From Achromobacter insuavis (GTDB taxonomy: Bacteria > Pseudomonadota > Gammaproteobacteria > Burkholderiales > Burkholderiaceae_B), in the NCBI RefSeq assembly GCF_902859645.1, contig NZ_CADIJR010000002.1, positions 1 through 64,000 of the forward strand: 64,000 nucleotides of DNA. Direction: 5' to 3'. Made by a program: the position numbers and the translations under genes. The notes below the pieces were generated by a model. The model did not search any database. It was given only the letters and a program-made list of their open reading frames with translations, and was not told the origin of the DNA. Shown here in pieces: positions 55,228-62,772 of the stretch; the first letter of the stretch is position 1; every line of letters starts with the position of its first letter.

Positions 55228-56757
55228 CTACGCGCTGGCGGCCTCGCTGGCCGGCACGATGTTGCTGAATTGCATGAGCAGGGCGAAGATGCGCAGCTGG
55301 TTGATCAGGATTGCCGGATACAACACGTCCACCCGGTTGGGGTTGGTGCGGTTCTGCTCCACGATCAGGCCCTTGGCGAACACGTCAGCCCCCTGCACCC
55401 AGCCGCTGTCGTCCTGCATGGACTGATAGTCCGCGGTCAGGTCGGCCCGGATGGTGCTGGGCGTCACGATGTTGGATCCGGGCGCCGGGCGCGTGCCGTT
55501 GGCCGCCAGCTTCTTGCGGGCGTACTTGGAAGTCACCACCAGCTTCAGGCGCCGCAGGACCGCCGCCAACGTGTTCATCGTCTCGACTTCCAGATAACTG
55601 TTGTCCGGCTGGCCGAACGCGTTCAGCTGGTACGTCGTGATGAGGTTTTCGATTGCCACCGTGCCGTCGTCCGCCACCGTGAAGGTGCTGATGCCGGTGT
55701 AGAGCAGCGTGTTGCGGTCGGTCAGCTGGAACCGCGATTCCAGCGGCGGCGGCAGGAAGCTCGCCAGCGGCACGGTCTGCATCGGCTGGGCCGGATCTGC
55801 GCGGCACGATATCGCCGCCGCAGCCGTCAGATCGGCGGCCAAGATCCACGAAGGCGTCGGCGAATTGTTGAACCCCATGACCGACACATGTTCATCGTTG
55901 CGGGTGGCGCCAAAGGTATGGCATTCGCCCAGCGTGCCGCGGAATCCGCCATAGGCGTGCCCATACAGGCCCTTGGACCAGCTCCAGCGGCCGGTCGTCG
56001 TGGACAGAAACGCCTTGACGGCATTCAGCGACGCGGCGTCGTTGTACGGCATGGCGATGAAGTCGAAGGTCATGTCGCCCAGATTCGCCAGCGCAGTGGT
56101 CAGCGTCGGATTGACCTGCCCGCCGGACATCGGCGTGATCGTGACGCCCAGCCCCGCAGGGAGAGCTTCGCCGCTCAGTGCGCCGTAGAAGTTCAGGCGC
56201 ACGTCGATGTCGTTGCCCGCCAGCCCCTTGTTCTTGGCCGTCAGGTTCACCTTCGTGGTGGACACCGCATCCACCGCGGCCGAAACCGGCAGATCTGCAG
56301 CGGCGTTGATCTGCGCCGCCAGCGCCGTCGCCAGTTGAGCGGTCGTCATGTTCGGCGTGCAGACCAGCGACACAACCGGCGAACCGGAGAATGCTGCGAC
56401 GTACAGGGACAGCACACCGGTGGCCGTCGCCGCCGAAGTGAAGCTGATTGCGCCCGTGGCTGCGGTGGCCGAGGCATCGTCTGCCACTGGCAGATACCAG
56501 ACCTCACCGAAGCTATCACGCGCACGATAGACGGCCGTCATCAGCGCCAGCATCGAGCCCTGGCCGCCGAGCACCTTCGCCTCGTTGGCGCCCTGGGAAA
56601 TCGCCGGCTTGCCGGGAACCGCGGTGCCGGCGGCCGTGATCTGACCGATGATCAGCGCCCGTTGGTTGATCTGACCGGTGTTCGCGCGACTCGGGTCGAT
56701 ATCGGCGTAGAACAGCGGCACCCGCAGATTCTGCGGGATGTTGGGAAACTGGATCAT
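55228..56757 (-). CDS. Contractile tail sheath protein (Mu gpL-like)
   Basis: A 509-residue sheath protein, proving a contractile (myovirus) tail. It starts MIQFPNIPQNLRVPLFYADID as in Mu gpL relatives. Segments GFRGTLGECHTFGATRNDEHVSV and LTADYQSMQDDSGWVQGADV are family-typical. The start abuts the DUF2635 stop. Confidence 0.93.
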   Translation of the reverse strand: MIQFPNIPQNLRVPLFYADIDPSRANTGQINQRALIIGQITAAGTAVPGKPAISQGANEAKVLGGQGSMLALMTAVYRARDSFGEVWYLPVADDASATAATGAISFTSAATATGVLSLYVAAFSGSPVVSLVCTPNMTTAQLATALAAQINAAADLPVSAAVDAVSTTKVNLTAKNKGLAGNDIDVRLNFYGALSGEALPAGLGVTITPMSGGQVNPTLTTALANLGDMTFDFIAMPYNDAASLNAVKAFLSTTTGRWSWSKGLYGHAYGGFRGTLGECHTFGATRNDEHVSVMGFNNSPTPSWILAADLTAAAAISCRADPAQPMQTVPLASFLPPPLESRFQLTDRNTLLYTGISTFTVADDGTVAIENLITTYQLNAFGQPDNSYLEVETMNTLAAVLRRLKLVVTSKYARKKLAANGTRPAPGSNIVTPSTIRADLTADYQSMQDDSGWVQGADVFAKGLIVEQNRTNPNRVDVLYPAILINQLRIFALLMQFSNIVPASEAASA

Positions 56758-56967
56758 TTACTTTCCCCCCTTATTGGGCGGTGCCGGCGGCACCTCGTTG
56801 GTGGCCGACTTTTGGGCGCCAGGGGCGACCGCTTCGACCACGTCGCCGTCGCGCAAGCGCGCGGCCCAGTACAGGTCGTTTCCGTCCACGGGCATGCCCT
56901 CTTCAGGCATGAATTGTTTGCGTACCGGGTCGAACACCGTCAGTCCCGGGCGAGGTTTGATGTACAT
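56758..56967 (-). CDS. DUF2635 phage protein (Mu gp38-like)
   Basis: A 69-residue protein (MYIKPRPGLTVFDPVRKQFMPEEG, first part) with the SH3-like DUF2635 pattern DLYWAARLRDGDVV. It always precedes the sheath in Mu-type tails; its exact role is unknown. Confidence 0.85.
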   Translation of the reverse strand: MYIKPRPGLTVFDPVRKQFMPEEGMPVDGNDLYWAARLRDGDVVEAVAPGAQKSATNEVPPAPPNKGGK

Positions 56968-56976
56968 GCAAAGCTC

Positions 56977-57528
56977 CTATTGCGGAAGGTCAAGATCCAA
57001 GCCGGGCACAGCTGTGCCGTCCGGCACCTGAACACGGGTATCCACCCCTTCCAGCGGATTGGTGGGAACGGGGAAGAAGTCCTCCGGACCCTGCACAAAC
57101 TCCAGGCCCAGTTCAACCAGGACGGCGCCCAGGTGATCCCCGGCGTCTTCCGGTCCCCGCGTAATGCGCGTGCGGAAGTAGGAAAACTGATTGAGTTCCT
57201 GCATCAGCGGCGGGTAGTTGATGACCGCGGCCTTAATCTGATCCCGGAGGGTTTCCAACGCGACCTGCAGGGCTGCAGCACCGGCGTTGTCCAGTTCCCC
57301 GGGATGACTCGCCCGGGCCTCGACCACGAGCGCCGAGGTCACTGTGAAGGCCGGGGCACCGCTTCGACCGAACGACACGCCGTCCTCATCGTTCGTTCGC
57401 ACGAACAGGACGGGATACTCTCCATCCCAGGTGGCCTGATCGCGTGGCGAATATGCCCTCGAACCTGCGTCGGTGGTGTTCGTGAGCGCCTGCACGGCCA
57501 ACGCGCGCAGCTGGTTTGTCGTCGTCAT
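56977..57528 (-). CDS. Mu gp37-like tail terminator (DUF1834)
   Basis: A 183-residue protein whose place, between head-completion genes and sheath, fits the tail-terminator/joining protein. Its start overlaps the upstream frame as ATGA. Confidence 0.75.
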   Translation of the reverse strand: MTTTNQLRALAVQALTNTTDAGSRAYSPRDQATWDGEYPVLFVRTNDEDGVSFGRSGAPAFTVTSALVVEARASHPGELDNAGAAALQVALETLRDQIKAAVINYPPLMQELNQFSYFRTRITRGPEDAGDHLGAVLVELGLEFVQGPEDFFPVPTNPLEGVDTRVQVPDGTAVPGLDLDLPQ

Positions 57529-57758
57529 AGCTTTTTCAATTTCAGATGTACCCAGCCCATTCCATCCGGCTGCTGTTCGAAAACGAGGAACGATTCGCCC
57601 GTCTTCTTCCGGGTGATGTGGTCATCCTTCGCAGGCGGCCGCGGCAGATCGGCCAGGCGAAAGCCCGCACTCGGTGCGGTCGTCACCCAACCGACGCCGC
57701 CCTGGCCGTCCTGGAATGCCGTCTTGTAGGCGTCGGTGAAGACGCCCGGCAGACATGA
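57525..57758 (-). pseudogene. Head-completion/joining protein lacking a start codon
   Basis: An open frame without ATG or GTG encodes GVFTDAYKTAFQDGQGGVG and ends DHITRKKTGESFLVFEQQPD followed by GMGWVHLKLKKL. The DxI...GExFxV...QPDGxGxxxLxL pattern resembles the end of FII-type head-tail joining proteins. It lies in another phase over the 3' end of the capsid gene. Its first codons coincide with ATGTCTGCCGGG at 57756. Removing one G there would give an in-frame start MSAGVFTDAY, or join it to the capsid frame. Confidence 0.5.
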
Positions 57759-58608
57759 TCAGGTCACCGTCGTACAGCATCGGCCGCTCGACGTTGTTCT
57801 CGTCCACGAACCAGTCGTTGTACAGCCACAGGTCGAACTGCCCCCACTTGCCCTTGTAGACCGCGCCATGCTTGATCTCGGAGCCGGGGTTAATCGCGTT
57901 GCCGAACGGCGCTTGTGCCGGCCAGACGATTGCCCCCTTCAGCGCCGGATCGAGGATGAACCCCGCCCACGAGCTGGGCGTGAACACCAGCTCCGATACC
58001 GTCGCGCCCGAGCGCTTGAGGACACGGGTCGCCCAGGCGTCGATATCGCGGGAGGGAGAGGCAGTGCCCGCCGCGATGTTGCTGGCAGTCCACTTCCGTC
58101 CCAGCGTCAACCCAACCGTCAGGTCCGGCGCCCGGCCGAAGTCCACGATCACGGTTTCGAAACCCTCGCCTTCGATGGTGACCTGGCCCAGACGCAGCGC
58201 GCTGGCGGCCATCCATTCCAGGCGGCGCGTCAGAATGTCAATCTGGTCCGTCATTTCGGCTTCCAGGTTGGCCATTTCGCGCTCGATGCCCTTCAGGTCG
58301 CCACCGATGCGCTCGCCGATCATGCGTCGCACCGGCTTGAGCAGATCCGGCGCGCGCTTGTCCTTGATGTAGGCGGGCTTGAAGGTGTTGGTCTGGAAGC
58401 GGCGCTGTTCGACCAGCTTGCCTTCGACCAGCGGCGAAACGAACGGCGCCATGCGGCGCATGCCGATGTCAACGTCGATCGCGACTTCTTCGCTATCCGA
58501 GGTCACGAGGTTGGGGAAGAACCGGTCCAACAGGAAGGACTGAGCGGTTTTCAGATTCGGAACGACCTGGATCAGGTCGATGGTGGTGTAAACCAAATTG
58601 GAAGACAT
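57622..58608 (-). CDS. Major capsid protein E (lambda gpE family), abnormal C-terminus
   Basis: A 328-codon frame. Up to ERPMLYDGDLIMS (about residue 287) it is a normal capsid E protein (VVPNLKTAQSFLLDRFFP, PLVEGKLVEQRRFQTNTF, GKWGQFDLWLYNDWFVDE). After that it turns into Arg/Gly-rich sequence (AGRLHRRLQDGIPGRPGRRR) that looks like out-of-frame reading. The usual last ~50 residues, ending in a QSAPLM-type strand, are missing. A deletion or frameshift near 57745-57760 is likely, which would make the head defective. Confidence 0.8.
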   Translation of the reverse strand: MSSNLVYTTIDLIQVVPNLKTAQSFLLDRFFPNLVTSDSEEVAIDVDIGMRRMAPFVSPLVEGKLVEQRRFQTNTFKPAYIKDKRAPDLLKPVRRMIGERIGGDLKGIEREMANLEAEMTDQIDILTRRLEWMAASALRLGQVTIEGEGFETVIVDFGRAPDLTVGLTLGRKWTASNIAAGTASPSRDIDAWATRVLKRSGATVSELVFTPSSWAGFILDPALKGAIVWPAQAPFGNAINPGSEIKHGAVYKGKWGQFDLWLYNDWFVDENNVERPMLYDGDLIMSAGRLHRRLQDGIPGRPGRRRLGDDRTECGLSPGRSAAAACEG

Positions 58609-58641
58609 TCGTCATCTCCGTAGCAATATTCTGGCGGACGT

Positions 58642-58664
58642 AAAAAAGCCCCGCTCGGCGGGGC
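58642..58664 (-). terminator. Intra-operon terminator between decoration and capsid genes
   Basis: On the minus strand GCCCCG-CCGAG-CGGGGC is followed by six T, in the 80 bp gap before the capsid start. Confidence 0.85.
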
Positions 58665-58688
58665 CTCTTCTGCGTGTTGCGCGCGGCT

Positions 58689-59369
58689 TTAAGTCGGGTC
58701 GGCCGCCGACACCGAGGACTTGACGTGGATCGCGTACTGGCGCAAGGCCGCGGTCAGCGCGGGCAGCGTCCAGCTCGGGTCGTAGTACAGCGCACGACCG
58801 TTGACCTCGACCTGCACATAGGCACCGGCGTTGACCGGGCCGCTCGTAGCGTCCGAATAGTCAGCGAGGATGGCCGAAGGCACCTGACTGCCATCGGTCG
58901 CGCCTTTCACCGACAGGACGAACTGGCCGACGGCGTCGTTGACGTCGATAACGAACGTGTCGCCCGCAGCAAATGCCGTGGCGCCTGCGGTGATGGTGAA
59001 GCCGAGGCCACCTTGCGTGTAGGCAGTTCCCACGGCCGCGTTTGCGAGCGCGGTGCCTTCCGGGTCCACCACCTTGAACGTGGTCGCGGCAGTGGCGGTC
59101 AGCTGGTAATTACCCAGCTTGGCGCCTGCGCCCACGGTGACGGCGCCGATCGTGCCATTGCCCGTATTGGTGCCGGATGCCGTAGCGACAGCGGTGCTGC
59201 TCGTGATCATGCCCAGCACCGCCCCGCGCGGCAGCTTGCCGGACGCGAGGATGATGGGCTGCGAGACGATCTGCAAACCGCCCGCAATCAGTTGATCGGG
59301 GACGAAGACATCCGCCCGGACGCCGGGCTTCTGGGGGCTGTTCCCCACGGGATTGACGGGAAGCGTCAT
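58689..59369 (-). CDS. Head decoration protein D-like
   Basis: A 226-residue protein. The N-terminal SQPIILASGKLPRGAVLGMI motif is typical of HDPD (lambda gpD) proteins. An Ala/Thr/Gly-rich beta insertion (about 55-150) makes it twice as long as lambda gpD. It stabilises the expanded capsid. Confidence 0.85.
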   Translation of the reverse strand: MTLPVNPVGNSPQKPGVRADVFVPDQLIAGGLQIVSQPIILASGKLPRGAVLGMITSSTAVATASGTNTGNGTIGAVTVGAGAKLGNYQLTATAATTFKVVDPEGTALANAAVGTAYTQGGLGFTITAGATAFAAGDTFVIDVNDAVGQFVLSVKGATDGSQVPSAILADYSDATSGPVNAGAYVQVEVNGRALYYDPSWTLPALTAALRQYAIHVKSSVSAADPT

Positions 59370-59402
59370 GAGTATTGCTCCTGATTATCTGAATTGCGGG
59401 GT

Positions 59403-59972
59403 TCAAGCTTCGCCGCGGCGCTTCTTGCCCGCCGCGACGATCTTCTGCGCCATGGTCATCTGGCCGTCGCCGCCACCCGAACCCGGGTTGGGGATGGTCG
59501 TGCCTTGCATGCGCTCGGACAGGGTGCGGCGTGCCGGCGGCGCCTGATCCGCTCGGCCAGCGTCCAGCGCCGCGATCGCGGCCTTGGACGACATGCCCGT
59601 GTCGAAAGCGAACACGCAGGCTTGGCGGGCGACGCCCAGGCGCAGGCCATGGGCCACGATGCGGGCGCAACGCACCCGCTCGGCGGCGCGGGCCGCCTTC
59701 TTCGACTGGTCTTTTTCCTTGTCGTCGCCGTCGTCTTCGGATTCGGCGTCCGGGTCTTCCCCGTTTTCCAGCACATCGTCACGCTCGTCGTCTTCGCGGT
59801 CGAGTTCTTCCATGCGTTTTGCATAGTCGTCGTCGGACTCGCCTTCCCGCTGCTTGCGCTCGTCGTCGGACTTGTCCTTGTCGTCCTCGTCGTCCTGTTC
59901 GGCACGGGCGCTACGAGCGCGACCCAGGCTCAACAGCGAGGCAAAGGGGGAAGAAGAGAAAGGTTTCTTCAT
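59403..59972 (-). CDS. Putative capsid scaffolding protein
   Basis: A 189-residue, very acidic then basic protein: residues 25-90 are rich in Asp, Glu and Lys with low complexity, and the C-terminal half (RTLSERMQGTTIPN) ends QKIVAAGKKRRGEA. Charge pattern and its position between protease and decoration genes fit a scaffold; no sequence family is certain. Confidence 0.6.
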   Translation of the reverse strand: MKKPFSSSPFASLLSLGRARSARAEQDDEDDKDKSDDERKQREGESDDDYAKRMEELDREDDERDDVLENGEDPDAESEDDGDDKEKDQSKKAARAAERVRCARIVAHGLRLGVARQACVFAFDTGMSSKAAIAALDAGRADQAPPARRTLSERMQGTTIPNPGSGGGDGQMTMAQKIVAAGKKRRGEA

Positions 59973-59993
59973 TGCAGTAGTCTCACAGGTTGT

Positions 59994-60881
59994 TTACCGG
60001 CCCAGCAGGTCCAGCAGTTCGAGAAATGCGGCGTCGGGCGCCATGACTGCGTCTGCCAAGCCGCGGCTGACGCCGGCCGCCCCCATGAAGCAGGCGGCTT
60101 GTGTGTCGCGCACGGAATCCGGCGCGATATTTCGATTTCGGGCGACGGTTCCCACGAACAGCTCGCCCATCGTGTTGATCTCGGCCTGAACACTACTCAG
60201 GGCCGCTTCGGATAGCGGCAGCTCGGGACGGAAATCCGCCTTATGGCTGCCGTAGGTGATGAACGTCACGGCTACCCCTGACGCGGTCAGCGCCTTGGAC
60301 AGATCGACATGCATCACGATCACGCCGATCGAGCCGACCCCGCCGGTGCGCGGCACGATGATGCGGTCAGCTGCGCTGGCGATCGCATACCCCGCCGAAT
60401 AGGCCGACTCGGTCAAGATGGCCCAGATGGGCTTATCGCCCCGCAGACCGTAGATGGTGTCGACCAGGTCGAAACAGCCCGCGACCTCGCCGCCGGGCGA
60501 GTCGATATCCAACACGATCGCCTCGACCGCCGGATCCGCATAGGCGCTCAGAATGCTCTGCCTGATGCCGTCATAGCCAGTCATGCCCGAATAGGGCCGG
60601 AGCGACCCAAGCTTCTGCACGAGCGTGCCCTGCACCTTGATGCAGGCAACAGGGGCTTCTCCCACCATGTCGTAACCAGCGTCGCGAATCGTCTCACCCG
60701 GTTTCACCAGCTCGTCGTCATAGTCATCCCAGGCCATCGGACGCAAATTCGCGCCGTCCAACCGCATGATCTGGCTGACTCCGAGCCGCTCGGCGAGCGC
60801 GGCCATGATGACCTCGGCCTTGTCCTGACGAATCGCCAGCGGCGTGTTGAACAGCCGCTGGCCTAAGTGCGCAAAACGCAT
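59994..60881 (-). CDS. S49 family capsid maturation protease (lambda gpC-like)
   Basis: A 295-residue ClpP/SppA-fold serine protease. The catalytic Ser162 is in ESAYSAGYAIAS and Lys214 is in YGSHKADF; DSPGGEVAG (128-136) forms the oxyanion region. It cleaves scaffold and portal during head maturation in lambdoid phages. It lies one base after the portal gene. Confidence 0.9.
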   Translation of the reverse strand: MRFAHLGQRLFNTPLAIRQDKAEVIMAALAERLGVSQIMRLDGANLRPMAWDDYDDELVKPGETIRDAGYDMVGEAPVACIKVQGTLVQKLGSLRPYSGMTGYDGIRQSILSAYADPAVEAIVLDIDSPGGEVAGCFDLVDTIYGLRGDKPIWAILTESAYSAGYAIASAADRIIVPRTGGVGSIGVIVMHVDLSKALTASGVAVTFITYGSHKADFRPELPLSEAALSSVQAEINTMGELFVGTVARNRNIAPDSVRDTQAACFMGAAGVSRGLADAVMAPDAAFLELLDLLGR

Positions 60882-62513
60882 TTATTTTTCCTCCGGTAGT
60901 TGGGCGGCGTCTTTCGAATCCAACCCCTGAAGCACTGCCGGGACGGGCAAGCCCAGTCGCTCGTAGCGTTCGATTTCGATAGCCCGCCGGTCGGCCACGT
61001 CGCGCCAGTCGGTGCCGGATATCTCCGCGCACTCATCCTCAAGCGAGGACATGCCGCCGTCGATGCCCAACAACGCGCCTTGACGCTCTTTGACGATGTC
61101 GACCAACCCTCGGCCCGGCCCCATCCACTTGGCGCGCGCATACGCCGCACGCGCTTCGATAAATTCCGGGGCGTTTCTCGGCATCGGGTAGTCATCCACG
61201 TCCATGGATTCCTCCAGCCATGCGCAATAAATCGGGTGGGCCTGACCGGACGCGAAGCCAATCCGCCGACGGGCGAAGGTCTTCCACGCCTCCAGCATCG
61301 CAGACCGATACGCGCTGTAGTTCACTTCCGCCCAGTTCTGGCTGATCTGCTGCGCGGCCAGTCCGGTCCCTGCGGAAAAATGCCGCAACATGGCGCTTTC
61401 AAACGAAGCAAAGTTGCCACTCGGCCGGCTCGAGGCAACAGTGCCGATCGTCTCGCCCGGGTACAGGTGTGTAACCCCGGCATCGCCCAACCGAGTGCGG
61501 CGCTCCTGGTGGAATTCCGAGCGCTCGCGCTGGTATGCGCTGACCTTGTCCGACCCCGCCAGGGCTTCCTCGACGAGATCCGTATCGAACGGGCTTTGAA
61601 TGTAGGCAGCAAAGAATGCGTTGATGATGGCCGCATCCAGCTCGGTGCTGTCGTACTTGATCAGCATCTTGAACCGCTGGATCACCGGCGTGAGAAAGCC
61701 GACCCCTCGATGCTGCGACGCCCGATCATGATCGAAACTATGCACCACAATCGGACGCCCCCAGTTCGTCTCGCGCGCGATGCGATCCCATCGCACGCTA
61801 TCGCCAGCGCTGAACCAATCCCCCTGATGAGCGCGCCGGATGTGATACCAGGTTGGCACGCCGTAGCTATCGACCTCCACGCCCCCACGCAAAGCCTGCT
61901 GGTCGAAATTCTGCTGCGGGTTGGAGAGACGATCCGGATCCATAATCTGCACCGCTGTCGCGTACCGGGCGCGCCCGACCGCGATGCGATCAGGCAGCCA
62001 ATGCAGCATCGAAAGCGCATCACCGTCAATGAGGTGGTGCCGGAATCCGAGTTGCATCATTTGCGGGAACGAGAGCATGCGCTCTGAATCGCAGTAGAAG
62101 AACGGATCATTCGCCCACGACCGCCAGTTTGCTTCCACCGCCTGGCCGAACTCGTCCGCCCAGCGGTGATCGAACGCCTTGATGCCGGTCACCGTCCGCA
62201 GCCAGCGATAGTCCGGCTTGGAGATCGGTCGAAAATCCGGCCCGATGACGTTGTCGACGGTTCGCATCACCGCAGCTGTCGCCCAGCCATCATTGCGGAT
62301 CAGGTCTCGTGCCCGCGCCGCCAGGCGGTCGCGGTACATATTGACCTCACCGTCCGGCGAGGATAGATAAGGATGCCAATCGCGAACGTGGCCACCGTGC
62401 TGGTCAGCCGCGTCATATGGCGCGTTGCCACCTGGCGCCAACATGGTCCCAAGGCGGCGAACCGCGGGCAACGGCTTACCGTGCCTGTCCAGGATAGAAA
62501 TTGAGTTTTCCAT
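60882..62513 (-). CDS. Portal protein (lambda gpB family)
   Basis: A 543-residue portal subunit. Family marks are RARDLIRNDGWATAAVMRTV, NVIGPDFRP, the central HQGDWFSAGDSVRW, and ALRHFSAGTGLAAQQIS-like AMLRHFSAGTGLAAQQIS. Its ATG shares a base with the gpW stop (TGATG). Confidence 0.92.
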   Translation of the reverse strand: MENSISILDRHGKPLPAVRRLGTMLAPGGNAPYDAADQHGGHVRDWHPYLSSPDGEVNMYRDRLAARARDLIRNDGWATAAVMRTVDNVIGPDFRPISKPDYRWLRTVTGIKAFDHRWADEFGQAVEANWRSWANDPFFYCDSERMLSFPQMMQLGFRHHLIDGDALSMLHWLPDRIAVGRARYATAVQIMDPDRLSNPQQNFDQQALRGGVEVDSYGVPTWYHIRRAHQGDWFSAGDSVRWDRIARETNWGRPIVVHSFDHDRASQHRGVGFLTPVIQRFKMLIKYDSTELDAAIINAFFAAYIQSPFDTDLVEEALAGSDKVSAYQRERSEFHQERRTRLGDAGVTHLYPGETIGTVASSRPSGNFASFESAMLRHFSAGTGLAAQQISQNWAEVNYSAYRSAMLEAWKTFARRRIGFASGQAHPIYCAWLEESMDVDDYPMPRNAPEFIEARAAYARAKWMGPGRGLVDIVKERQGALLGIDGGMSSLEDECAEISGTDWRDVADRRAIEIERYERLGLPVPAVLQGLDSKDAAQLPEEK

Positions 62514-62761
62514 CAGCGCATCACGAAGTTAATCTGCCGGCGCGCCCGAGGGACGATGCCGAGCAATTTCTGCAGGAGGGCGATTTCACCCTGGAGACGG
62601 CTCAAGTCGGTGGCCCTGTACGTGACCGACTTCGAGCCATCGGATTGCGCGTAGCTGGCGGCGGCCACCTGCTTGCCCATCAGGAGTTCAAAATAGGCGG
62701 CCTTCAGGGCGGTCAGCCGCGCCTGCATATCCTCCCTGCTCATTCCGTCATAAACGCTCAT
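62513..62761 (-). CDS. Head-tail joining protein gpW-like
   Basis: An 82-residue protein with the gpW pattern: two helices around a beta hairpin (LTALKAAYFELLMGKQVAAA, SVTYRATDLSRLQGEIALLQ). It stabilises packaged DNA and prepares the connector. It is placed between terminase and portal as in lambda. Confidence 0.88.
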   Translation of the reverse strand: MSVYDGMSREDMQARLTALKAAYFELLMGKQVAAASYAQSDGSKSVTYRATDLSRLQGEIALLQKLLGIVPRARRQINFVMR

Positions 62762-62772
62762 GGCGTACCTCG

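Noticed and set aside
57546-57758. 70-codon plus-strand frame over the capsid/joining junction
   Set aside because: It is antisense to the late operon and has no ribosome-binding site or family pattern.
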